Positions 1-7,762 of a DNA stretch of 58,917 bases are shown here, in pieces; position 1 is the stretch's first letter, and each line of letters opens with the position of its first letter. Below the pieces are notes generated by a model. The model was not told where the DNA came from. It saw only the letters and a program-made list of their open reading frames with translations, and did not search any database. Both the position numbers and the translations under genes were made by a program. The stretch comes from Saprospiraceae bacterium (lineage in GTDB: Bacteria > Bacteroidota > Bacteroidia > Chitinophagales > Saprospiraceae): positions 1 to 58,917 of the forward strand of contig JANQQI010000025.1 of the NCBI GenBank assembly GCA_028285085.1. Direction: 5' to 3'.

Positions 1-1342
1 TCAATCCCAGCCATTGCTTCACAAAATCAAAGACACATTGCTCGAAGTCGGACAGCGCCGCCCAGCGTTTGAGCTTGCGGTATGCAGCGCTGTGCAATGA
101 CGCCAGCAGCTCGCTGTTGCCCAGCCCCAGATGTAGAAAGAGCTGCAGGATATTTGCGAAGCGTTGGATATCCATGCGATGCTCATTTTTGTGGTCGTAC
201 AGGATACGGTTGAGCCAATCGAGCGCTGTATCGTAGTCTTCTTTTAGGAAAAACAGCACGCTGAGGTTGTAGTATAGCGCCTTTTCTCGAGCCTTGTTGA
301 TTTTTGCTTTATAGAGAATTAAGCCTTTTTCAACTTTCGCTAGCCAGCTGTGATTAAGGTCAAGGTCGAGCGTGTTGAGGCGGTAAGTAAGTTCTTGGAA
401 GATGATATTCTGGAAGCTTTCAGCGGCTTCGTTGAAATTGGTCGTGGGTAGGGCTTTGAGTTCTTCGAGGCGTGCTGGGAAATCCTTGTAATGCCCAGTA
501 TGATGGCAAACATTGAGATAATTGGCCAAATAAATTCGATAGATACGGCTGTGTGATTTGATCATTTGAGACTCTGAGTTCCAAACAGCAATAACTTTCT
601 CAAGGCAGGATTGTGCAGCTGGAAAATCACCAAGTATTCGATAACGTAAAGATCGAAGATAGTATCCCATGAAAATGCTGGTAAAACTAAGTAAACGATC
701 AGAGGTAGCGGTTTTAAAGTTGATGTCGGGAATTTTTGTAAGTAACTCTTGTAGTTTAGAGTGCTGTTGGTTGTAAGTGCGAAAACCAATGGTTAAGCGG
801 TAGTATTGTTGTACAACTCCGATTTGATGATTCAATACATCACCGTGATAGGCAAGTAAAGAAAGCAATCGCTCTGATTCTTGTTCCAGGTTTTTCGTGC
901 TGCGCTCAGCCAAGAAACTAAGTTGTTTTTCTAAAACACAAACGAGATGAAAAAGGTCGTGATACTTGTGCGCCAGCTTTTCAATTTTGTGTAAGCGCTC
1001 TAGTGCTTGCTTATAAAGGCCTCTACGTTCCAGGATATCCACATCTATCCAAAGATTCGAAAGTCGAATTTGGATCGTCTTATCTGTTTCGTAGGCTCGT
1101 AGACTTTTTAAAATCAGGTTGTACAAGTAATTACGAACGACATGAACATTGCGCCCAAAGTCAGTCTTTGATAATCGTCGTGTGACACGCTGTTCGTCAT
1201 ACACATCAAGTCGATCCAGATAGTCGAACAATTTAAGATACTGTTTTTCACCTTGTTGCATGGCGCAGAAGAGCTTAAAGTAGCGCTTTTCGTTGCTGGA
1301 TAACGAGTGAATTAGGGTAAAAAGGTCATTTGCTGCCGCCAT
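1..1342 (-). CDS. Helical-repeat protein of unknown function (3' end beyond window)
   Basis: The frame is open for 447 codons from an ATG at 1342-1340 to the left edge without a stop, so the C-terminus is missing. The product looks all-helical: rich in Leu, Tyr, Arg and Lys, with TPR-like spacing (for example YKQALERLHKIEKLAHKY near residues 120-137). There is no signal peptide or membrane segment, so it is probably cytoplasmic. The N-terminus (SLSSNEKRYFKLF, then RNYLYNLILKSLR) resembles in pattern the N-terminus of the protein at 4002-5459, so the two may be distant members of one Bacteroidota family. A TGA at 1-3 is in a different frame and is not its stop. No function can be assigned. Confidence 0.8.
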   Translation of the reverse strand, partial: MAAANDLFTLIHSLSSNEKRYFKLFCAMQQGEKQYLKLFDYLDRLDVYDEQRVTRRLSKTDFGRNVHVVRNYLYNLILKSLRAYETDKTIQIRLSNLWIDVDILERRGLYKQALERLHKIEKLAHKYHDLFHLVCVLEKQLSFLAERSTKNLEQESERLLSLLAYHGDVLNHQIGVVQQYYRLTIGFRTYNQQHSKLQELLTKIPDINFKTATSDRLLSFTSIFMGYYLRSLRYRILGDFPAAQSCLEKVIAVWNSESQMIKSHSRIYRIYLANYLNVCHHTGHYKDFPARLEELKALPTTNFNEAAESFQNIIFQELTYRLNTLDLDLNHSWLAKVEKGLILYKAKINKAREKALYYNLSVLFFLKEDYDTALDWLNRILYDHKNEHRMDIQRFANILQLFLHLGLGNSELLASLHSAAYRKLKRWAALSDFEQCVFDFVKQWLGL

Positions 1343-1464
1343 GGGGCTTTAGGTGTTTTTGTTTCGTTATTCGTTGGTAATCAGTAAATTGAAAATACAA
1401 AATTTGTCTTAAATTCAAGTCGGGAACCTAAAAATCGAAGAATTTGGTTTTGTGGAGATAAGAA

Positions 1465-3132
1465 ATGCGACCTAATTTTGAATTGTCTTTAAAACGAAAA
1501 TCCAAACCAATGAGCCACACAGAATTTGAACAGTTTATTCGATGGGAATTTAATCTTCCTGAAACTATTACCGATAAGAATTATAGACAAGATGAAGGAC
1601 AGGATCGATCAATCGCCGAAGACCAAAAACAATCACCATTTTCTATATTTCGACTTTTTGAAAAATATATAAATAAGGTTTATCGAGTAGAAGATGAACC
1701 TGTGCGACCATCGGATATAAATCAAAGAAGTGAGTTACCCCCGTCTTCAGTTCCTACTCCACTTCCATTACGTATGATTAGCTCTTCGGAGGGGAAAATT
1801 AAGAAAGTATTAGTTGCCATTCCCAGCCATGAATTTAAATCCCAAAAGATATTTTTTGATAACCTGGAGCGACTTCTAGAGATACTGCACGATACAACAT
1901 TTTATGTTTTTACCCATGTCGATGACCCCTTTGATCAAAGCAAAGATTTTGAAGAACGCTATAAGAACCTAGCTGAGACAGAACGAAAAAATATACGAGC
2001 ACAGCAGGATAAGTTTCGAGAGATAATTAAAAACGCTTCAAACGAAAGTGGTCGGGAAATTCATCTCGTTCGGCCAGAATTAGGATTTGATAGTTTTTCC
2101 TACTGGATTCAAGATCCCTTTTTGATTACACAACTAAAAATCAAAGAATTAAGTAAATTTTTTCTTGTTCAACCTCACCTCTTTCATCGTGGTCAAGACA
2201 GACATATCGCAGAAGATATTGACGATAATATTTGTGGATTATTAAGGGTTGATCTTAGAAAAACGGACCTCTATTTTGAGGGCGGAAACATTCTGGTCGG
2301 CGATGATTTTATTTTAATTGGTCGAGATTATGTTGAATTAAGTAAGTATTACCTAAAGCTGAAAGATCATAATAGGTTTTCCGGGGAAGAACAAGATGAA
2401 GAAATAAGAGATAGGTTTCGACAAAAGATAGATGCGACTCGTGAACTAATCATTATAGGTAATACAGAGCCATTTGATCCGGGAAATGATTATGAATTCA
2501 ATAAAATTGATGATGCAAAACACTTTTTCTATAGAGGTTGGGGCAAATGGCAACCTTTGGTGCATCTCGATTTATTTATCACCTTATTAGGTCGGCGTTA
2601 TCCTAATGGACCTTATCGAATCTTGGTTGGTGATTTATATAATGCTTCGGACCATCATTCCGAAGATTTTGATCAAGCTTATTTTCAACCCTTAAAAGAT
2701 CGATTAGATGAAATCGCCTTTCATTTAAAGCAATTGAAATCTCCTGATGGAAAAAGTCGATTCGAAGTTTACCGAATGCCTTTACCGGTCACCTATATTC
2801 TAGTTCAAAATATAGGACTTAAGACTACGGCTTATAAATGGTATCCCTTAAGCTATAACAACTGCTTAATTGAAAATGACGAAGTAAATGTAACAGCTTA
2901 CTATCCAACTTTTAATTACGAGAAAAAGAATAAACCAACCAAAATAAACGGAATAGAAGGATATATAGATACGACCAAGTTAGCAGATTTTGATGACTTA
3001 GTATATAAAACTTGGGAAGCACTGGGGGTAAAACCGCACCCATTAAAAGATTATTTAGGACTAATGCTGATGGGGGGTGGTGTGCATTGTATTGTCAAAT
3101 ATATTGAAAGAGAAGACTTTAATGATGTTTAA
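1465..3132 (+). CDS. Agmatine deiminase / PAD-like guanidino-group-modifying enzyme
   Basis: A 555-aa protein whose C-terminal 440 residues carry the motif order of the agmatine deiminase/PAD_porph branch of the amidinotransferase-fold superfamily: WIQDP (Asp217), FEGGNIL (Glu272), HLDLF (His367, Asp369), a SYNNCLIEN strand like the SYxNxxIxN of agmatine deiminases, and GGGVHCI with the candidate nucleophile Cys542. In that family the Asp, His, Asp and Cys hydrolyse or transfer guanidino groups of arginine-like substrates. It is longer than agmatine deiminase (about 350-370 aa) because of a charged N-terminal part of about 110 aa and an insertion at about 295-350. No signal peptide is seen, so it is probably cytoplasmic. 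A second Met at residue 16 is an alternative start. It lies 18 nt before the next gene and probably shares its transcript. The substrate is unknown; no agmatinase, carbamoylputrescine or arginine genes lie nearby. Confidence 0.8.
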   Translation: MRPNFELSLKRKSKPMSHTEFEQFIRWEFNLPETITDKNYRQDEGQDRSIAEDQKQSPFSIFRLFEKYINKVYRVEDEPVRPSDINQRSELPPSSVPTPLPLRMISSSEGKIKKVLVAIPSHEFKSQKIFFDNLERLLEILHDTTFYVFTHVDDPFDQSKDFEERYKNLAETERKNIRAQQDKFREIIKNASNESGREIHLVRPELGFDSFSYWIQDPFLITQLKIKELSKFFLVQPHLFHRGQDRHIAEDIDDNICGLLRVDLRKTDLYFEGGNILVGDDFILIGRDYVELSKYYLKLKDHNRFSGEEQDEEIRDRFRQKIDATRELIIIGNTEPFDPGNDYEFNKIDDAKHFFYRGWGKWQPLVHLDLFITLLGRRYPNGPYRILVGDLYNASDHHSEDFDQAYFQPLKDRLDEIAFHLKQLKSPDGKSRFEVYRMPLPVTYILVQNIGLKTTAYKWYPLSYNNCLIENDEVNVTAYYPTFNYEKKNKPTKINGIEGYIDTTKLADFDDLVYKTWEALGVKPHPLKDYLGLMLMGGGVHCIVKYIEREDFNDV

Positions 3133-3150
3133 TTAATAAAAACCAAAACG

Positions 3151-3603
3151 ATGACTTTTACTTATTCAAACGTAGTATTTGAGGATATTGAATTTCTTAA
3201 TAACGGTGGAGTTAAGAAAATTAAAATAAGAGGAAATATACCTACTTCCGGCAATGTTACTCATTATCCTTCACCGGATCCTAACGGTTATTATGTTCAC
3301 GATTATGACACGGCGGCTTTTTCCATTGAAACTAATATTGGGAGTAATATAATCCAACTAGTGCAATATGCCTCGGCAGGATTACCATCGAATTTACCGG
3401 CTAAGTTTGAGATGACCACAGATTTTAAATCTATCCCTGGGAAAGGAAATCTTTCTATTGGGTTCAAAAGATCCGTTGGTGGTAGATTGCAGTTCGTTAT
3501 TGGTGTTACTGATGATCGGATTCAATATGAACCAAATTCAGGAGGCGAGTTTGATTTCGTAATTTATTCAGCCGCATCCGATACCGATACCATCTATCGT
3601 TAA
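3151..3603 (+). CDS. Small protein of unknown function, partner of the deiminase-like gene
   Basis: A 150-aa protein without signal peptide or transmembrane segment. It is rich in Gly, Ser, Thr, Asn and alternating hydrophobic residues, which suggests a beta-sandwich. It contains Asp/Tyr-rich stretches (HYPSPDPNGYYVHDYD, residues 38-53) and ends in an Asp/Thr/Tyr tail. It begins 18 nt after the deiminase-like gene with no terminator between them, so the two are probably cotranscribed. It could be a binding partner, substrate or immunity-like protein of the enzyme, but nothing in the sequence decides this. I do not recognise the family. Confidence 0.7.
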   Translation: MTFTYSNVVFEDIEFLNNGGVKKIKIRGNIPTSGNVTHYPSPDPNGYYVHDYDTAAFSIETNIGSNIIQLVQYASAGLPSNLPAKFEMTTDFKSIPGKGNLSIGFKRSVGGRLQFVIGVTDDRIQYEPNSGGEFDFVIYSAASDTDTIYR

Positions 3604-4001
3604 TCATTGAGTGCTATTTTATTGCTTCGCGAATGAAGTGCTCACTACAATCCCAAAAGACATAATCTTCTCAACGTAAACGAATTACGTTACGCATAGC
3701 ACTTTTCTAACTGACATCACTCTTAATTGATTGATAGCTGCCCCAACCGGGGCAGCACTTCCCCTCTCGTGTCAGGCGCGCATGACACAACGGGGATGCT
3801 CTATCCGCTTAGGACCGCTTCGGCCGTCCGGCGAAACAGTATCCTATTGTGTAATCCGTACTGCTTCGCAGTACACAAAACCTCGCGCCATGTTAGACAT
3901 CTTACTAGCAATGCTCGGAATTATTATCGAAGAAGAATTAATCGAATAATTACCGTGCTCTCAGAAAAGGTCCCGCTGTGTAAATACGCCGCGGGATTTT
4001 T
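3604..4001 (+). other. Structured intergenic region with serial hairpins
   Basis: No convincing gene. Perfect inverted repeats follow one another: GTGCTAT/ATAGCAC (3611-3617, 3696-3702) enclosing AACGTAA/TTACGTT (3673-3679, 3685-3691); GCTGCCCC/GGGGCAGC with an AACC loop (3737-3756); CCCC/GGGG (3761-3764, 3792-3795) enclosing GTGTCA/TGACAC (3769-3788); an imperfect GGAC/GTCC hairpin near 3812-3829; and GTACTGC/GCAGTAC with a TTC loop near 3857-3874. The block is clearly more GC-rich than both flanking genes. A 19-codon ORF starting MLDILLAML runs 3890-3949, just before an intrinsic terminator. It may be a noncoding RNA, a long structured 3' UTR of the deiminase operon, a REP-like element, or a leader for the tiny ORF. 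Confidence 0.5.
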
Positions 4002-4003
4002 TT
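3971..4003 (+). terminator. Intrinsic terminator
   Basis: TCCCGC (3971-3976) pairs perfectly with GCGGGA (3991-3996) across a 14-nt loop and is followed by seven T (3997-4003). It points along the + strand and ends at the 3' end of the convergent gene at 4002. It implies that the hairpin region 3611-3950 is transcribed from the + strand. Confidence 0.8.
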
Positions 4004-5459
4004 ATGTTCTTATGTTTTGGAATTTATTAATTAGCCAGTTTTTTGCACGAATATTTTCGTGTGCTAATATTTCTTGTTTTAATTTTTTAATATTCTTTTG
4101 GTTTAATTCCGGTTTTTTTATTTCTAAAAATAATTTTCTGGAAAACTGGATTAAATTTTTTATAGCGTCATTTTTTATTTTAGAAAATACTTTGTCTCGA
4201 TTTATTTGCTTTTCAAAAGCAGCCATAAAATCTAATAAAAAGAAATCGGATTTAATTGCGCTGTCAATAAATTCGTCAAACCTGATTTGTAATAAAAGTA
4301 TTTTAGCACGAATGGAAAATGATGTGTTTTTTCTACGATGTTGAGTGAGTGATATGTTTAAATGCTTTGGAAGATTTTGTTTTTGGTAATATAGCCGATG
4401 TGCGAATGCCCAATTGGCGGCATCTTCTTGTAGATGCGGTAAAAGGTGTGGAATGTGCTGATTTACAATTGTTTCAACTGTAGCATATTCTTGCAGTAAG
4501 TGCCCGGCAGTGATGATGTTTGCAAAAGTGACTTCGGAAATTCGACCGTGTTGTAATAATAAATCATTATTCAGCCCAAATTGGTAGAGCTCAAAAATTG
4601 ACTCCAACGCTTTTTCTTTTCCACGCACTCTTCTACGAACGGCTTGGTTAATTAATAAACGCAGAATAATTTTTTGATCATTAATGTTAAAAGTTCTGAT
4701 TTTTTGATAAAAAAGAATTTTGATTAAATTAAAATCAAATTCTGGATGATTAATTAACGGGTAAAAATCTACTGAGTTATTTTTAAATTCATTTTTTGAT
4801 TTTTTTTGAAAAATAGTTTCAGCATCTTTTATTTTTTGTTCAGACAAAATAGATTCAATTTCTTTTATTTCTGCATTGAATCTAATGCTGTGAGCCGATT
4901 TAAATTGCTCAAGGAAAAAACGCATCGCAAAAAAATAATCTAAACTTTCTCGCCGATCTTCAACGGATAAATGGCGATGCATTTTTTCGTACAATAAAAA
5001 AAGCTGGAGAAAATCAGAAGCAGCATAAATATCTTTTTTGCTCAAGCTTTTTATGTCTCGTTGAACGGATTTCGCAAAATCGGCCTCCCGGCCGCGCTCC
5101 AGCAGAATATCTTGCCAGATTCTCGTCTGTTCTTCCGGCTGGTGCTGCAACCGCTCGTGTACCAGGAATTTTTCTAGCTGCTTATTAAGGGCGGACATTA
5201 GATTGCGCATCCAGTGGGCGTCAAAGTCGTGCTCGGGGTATAACTGTGCGAATAGATCGACCTTGTTCAACCTGGAAGACTTAAACGTAGGATAGTGTGG
5301 CTTCAACAATTCATAGAAGGCCGCGAGCTTTTGTTGGCTATTGCACCAGGGCGAGTGGAGCCAATGTCCGAAGCGTTTCCACTCCGTTTTGCTGATCATT
5401 TGGAGGCTTTGACTCAGCTTGGAGCTAAGGAAATTGATATTTTTTTCATGGTGAATCAT
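4002..5459 (-). CDS. Helical-repeat protein of unknown function
   Basis: A 485-aa, highly charged, mostly helical protein with no signal peptide and no membrane segment. The N-terminal 110 residues (TEWKRFGHWLHSPWCNSQQ, then MRNLMSALNKQLEKFL) have the layout seen at the start of the protein at 1-1342, so they may be members of the same family. The rest looks like irregular TPR-type helices. Base composition changes inside the gene: the N-terminal coding third (about 5040-5459) is balanced, while 4002-5000 is extremely AT-rich with Lys, Asn, Ile and Phe codons dominating. It is divergent from the gene at 5668 and convergent with the deiminase block. No function can be assigned. Confidence 0.75.
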   Translation of the reverse strand: MIHHEKNINFLSSKLSQSLQMISKTEWKRFGHWLHSPWCNSQQKLAAFYELLKPHYPTFKSSRLNKVDLFAQLYPEHDFDAHWMRNLMSALNKQLEKFLVHERLQHQPEEQTRIWQDILLERGREADFAKSVQRDIKSLSKKDIYAASDFLQLFLLYEKMHRHLSVEDRRESLDYFFAMRFFLEQFKSAHSIRFNAEIKEIESILSEQKIKDAETIFQKKSKNEFKNNSVDFYPLINHPEFDFNLIKILFYQKIRTFNINDQKIILRLLINQAVRRRVRGKEKALESIFELYQFGLNNDLLLQHGRISEVTFANIITAGHLLQEYATVETIVNQHIPHLLPHLQEDAANWAFAHRLYYQKQNLPKHLNISLTQHRRKNTSFSIRAKILLLQIRFDEFIDSAIKSDFFLLDFMAAFEKQINRDKVFSKIKNDAIKNLIQFSRKLFLEIKKPELNQKNIKKLKQEILAHENIRAKNWLINKFQNIRT

Positions 5460-5610
5460 TTTGTAAAATACTGATAATCAGAAATAAAACAAAAACGATA
5501 GTACAAATAAGTAATGGTAAATCATTAAAAATGTCTTTTCAAAGCAATAACTAAAGTAATAGCTTGACGTGTATTCGATAAACAACACTTTCTCTGATGA
5601 CTAAAAACCG

Positions 5611-5646
5611 AAAGTTGCTCCGTGGCCTTGGCCGCGGAGCACTTTT
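5611..5646 (+). other. Strong GC-rich hairpin upstream of the 5668 gene
   Basis: GCTCCGTGGCC (5617-5627) pairs with GGCCGCGGAGC (5630-5640) with a single G-U pair and a TT loop. The stem is extended by AAAGT/ACTTT past one bulged T, and TTTT follows at 5643-5646. It lies 21 nt before the start codon at 5668, in the space between two divergent genes. It could be an attenuator or leader structure for that gene, or the terminator of a short transcript from 5460-5610. Confidence 0.55.
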
Positions 5647-5667
5647 GGAATTTGTAATTCTACTGTA

Positions 5668-7005
5668 ATGAAACAATCTACCACTGCTGCCATTTTTGTC
5701 TTCCTTCTATTCTTTTGTAGTAATTCGGTTATAGGACAAATTACCCGTCCTAAGTTGGAAAAGTTCGAAAATAGTTTAAATCAAGAAGGAGTAACTGAAG
5801 AATCCTCCCCATTAGGATTTTATAGTTTCAATAAAAGTCTTAATAGGCCAAATTTATACTCGAAATCAACATTAAATATCTTTTTTACTCGACAGATTGC
5901 ATCATATCTTTCTTCTTCTCAGGATTTGTCCCTTAATAGTGGTTTTGCTTTTTTAGATAATAAGGATAATAGACTATCTATTGGTAGGCAATGGAGCAAT
6001 GTGGGGAATAACTCAACGCAGCTTTTAAGCACAGTTTATTCTCTAGGTATAAAATCGGGTATTAAAGATGGATTTTCGACTTTTTTTAAAGAAAATGACC
6101 TTCAAAAAGATATTGGAATTGAGGCGAAAATAACTTTTGTTTTTAAGGGGAAAATATTTTATACGCCGAATACTAATGAATGTCAATTAATAATAAATAG
6201 AAAACTACTAGCAAAGAAAATACAAAATGAAATTAATGCTGAATTAGACATTTTGGACACATTGAGAAGTGATTCTAAAAAAATAAATGAAAGTTGTGTT
6301 AGTTCAGAAGTTGAAGATCATCGGAATGAACTATATGATAGAATGGGAAAGAAATATAAATTAAAATTTGCAAAAGAAGAGGCACAAGCCATTATCGAAA
6401 ATAATTGGTATGATTGGGCGTGGACACATTGGCTTTCTCTCCAAGCCTACGTGCCCGTAACTGAGTCTGCATATAATATTTCTGATAATATTTCTACTGC
6501 TTTATTCCAACCACGTATTTATAATCCTATTAACGCAGGTATAACCTACACTAATCTTTTTGTCAATGGGCGGCCTTGGTTAGGACGAGTATTTATTTCT
6601 ACTACACTTTCAGCTTTCCAAAATAATTCTGTAGATGCGGAGGATATTAGTAAGTTTTCTTATGAAACATATCGCAATCAAAACCCGACTAATATTAACA
6701 CGTTGACTTTAGCTCGTCTTTCTGAAGAAGAAGTTTATGTAGGAGAATTTGAACGATTTTGGACTACCCGTTTTGAGGGGACATTGGTCTGGATGCCATT
6801 TGAATGGATTGGCTTGAGAGCATCGTTTGAGCAAAATTTTGGTGATTATGATGCTTTGGATTGGCGTTTAGGTATCCCTCTGAGTTTTCAAGATAAAGAA
6901 GGAAAACGAACGATCAACTTTGAATTACAATGGCGAGAAATTAATAAAACCCATAGTGTGGGTATAAGTATCGGCTTACCATTTGGACAACCTCTTTACG
7001 AATAA
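5668..7005 (+). CDS. Exported protein of unknown function, probable outer-membrane beta-strand protein
   Basis: A 445-aa protein with a clear signal peptide (residues 1-23: MKQ, hydrophobic core, cleavage after about VIG). The mature part starts with an Asn/Ser/Thr-rich region and has a more charged central segment (about 175-250, with Cys residues). It ends with alternating aromatic and hydrophobic strands such as TTRFEGTLVWMPFEWIGLRA and HSVGISIGLPF, typical of outer-membrane barrels. The AT-rich composition matches the neighbouring accessory genes. The exported protein at 7018 follows after 12 nt, so the two probably form an operon. Family not recognised. Confidence 0.7.
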   Translation: MKQSTTAAIFVFLLFFCSNSVIGQITRPKLEKFENSLNQEGVTEESSPLGFYSFNKSLNRPNLYSKSTLNIFFTRQIASYLSSSQDLSLNSGFAFLDNKDNRLSIGRQWSNVGNNSTQLLSTVYSLGIKSGIKDGFSTFFKENDLQKDIGIEAKITFVFKGKIFYTPNTNECQLIINRKLLAKKIQNEINAELDILDTLRSDSKKINESCVSSEVEDHRNELYDRMGKKYKLKFAKEEAQAIIENNWYDWAWTHWLSLQAYVPVTESAYNISDNISTALFQPRIYNPINAGITYTNLFVNGRPWLGRVFISTTLSAFQNNSVDAEDISKFSYETYRNQNPTNINTLTLARLSEEEVYVGEFERFWTTRFEGTLVWMPFEWIGLRASFEQNFGDYDALDWRLGIPLSFQDKEGKRTINFELQWREINKTHSVGISIGLPFGQPLYE

Positions 7006-7017
7006 AAAAATTATCTC

Positions 7018-7701
7018 ATGCGCTCTCCTCTCATTTTACTGACTTTATTTTTTCCATTTTTATTATCTGCTCAATTTGCCGGCATTGGTGTCGGTGCGGG
7101 CGGTGCCTCTTCTGCTTTTGATTACGGCGAGCAGGTAGATGCCATTAATGAATTTGATAGTCAACGTAAACTTGGTGGCACTGGCGGGATTAAATTCGAT
7201 TTTAACCTCGGTTCTGAAAACTTTAAATTAACCCCCGAAATTTTTATTATTCAAAACGGCTCCCGAGAATTTTATACAGAATTTAATGCACTCCAAAATG
7301 ATATTATTAATCGGCGCGTCCAATTAGATTATTTAGGTTTATATATGCCGCTTAATATTTATATCCCTATCGACGATGGCAATGGTGTTACGGATTATAC
7401 GTATCACGGTATTATTTTTAACGCCAGTGGTTTTATCGATTATGTAATTAATGCGGCTATTGATAGTGATGGTTTTGAAAAAACAGAAGTCGCTTTTCGT
7501 TCAAATGCCGATAAAATTGACTTTGGCTTTTCATTCAATTTTGGCTTTGTATTTAACGGGATGTTTATGAAGTTTGGCTACGACCAGGGCATTCGAAATA
7601 TTGAATTTTATAATGCCTTGGGAGATGTAGACGACGAGAATTATTTAGTAAATAATAATGGCTTCACGCTGACGGTGGGGTATTTGTATAAAATTGAATA
7701 A
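7018..7701 (+). CDS. Outer-membrane beta-barrel protein (PorT/OMP_b-brl-like)
   Basis: A 227-aa protein with a signal peptide ending near SAQ (residues 1-18). The mature part is made of Gly- and aromatic-rich amphipathic strands (AGIGVGAGGASSAF, LDYLGLYMPLNIYI, KIDFGFSFNFGFVF, GFTLTVGYLYKIE), the pattern of the small Bacteroidota outer-membrane barrel families. The last residue after a Tyr-rich strand is close to the C-terminus, as usual for barrels. It starts 12 nt after the previous exported protein and is probably cotranscribed with it. The exact role is unknown. Confidence 0.75.
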   Translation: MRSPLILLTLFFPFLLSAQFAGIGVGAGGASSAFDYGEQVDAINEFDSQRKLGGTGGIKFDFNLGSENFKLTPEIFIIQNGSREFYTEFNALQNDIINRRVQLDYLGLYMPLNIYIPIDDGNGVTDYTYHGIIFNASGFIDYVINAAIDSDGFEKTEVAFRSNADKIDFGFSFNFGFVFNGMFMKFGYDQGIRNIEFYNALGDVDDENYLVNNNGFTLTVGYLYKIE

Positions 7702-7762
7702 TTCTCTGGGTTGGCTATCGAAGAGAGTATTTAAGATCAAACTTTTGCGAAACATCTGCATA

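Noticed and set aside
3611-3702. Possible integron attC site or retron ncRNA in the hairpin region
   Set aside because: The R' and R'' core motifs of attC are not present in order, and neither an integrase nor a reverse transcriptase lies in the window.
3727-4344. + strand ORF of 205 codons crossing the terminator
   Set aside because: It runs through the intrinsic terminator and antisense to the better-supported gene at 4002-5459.
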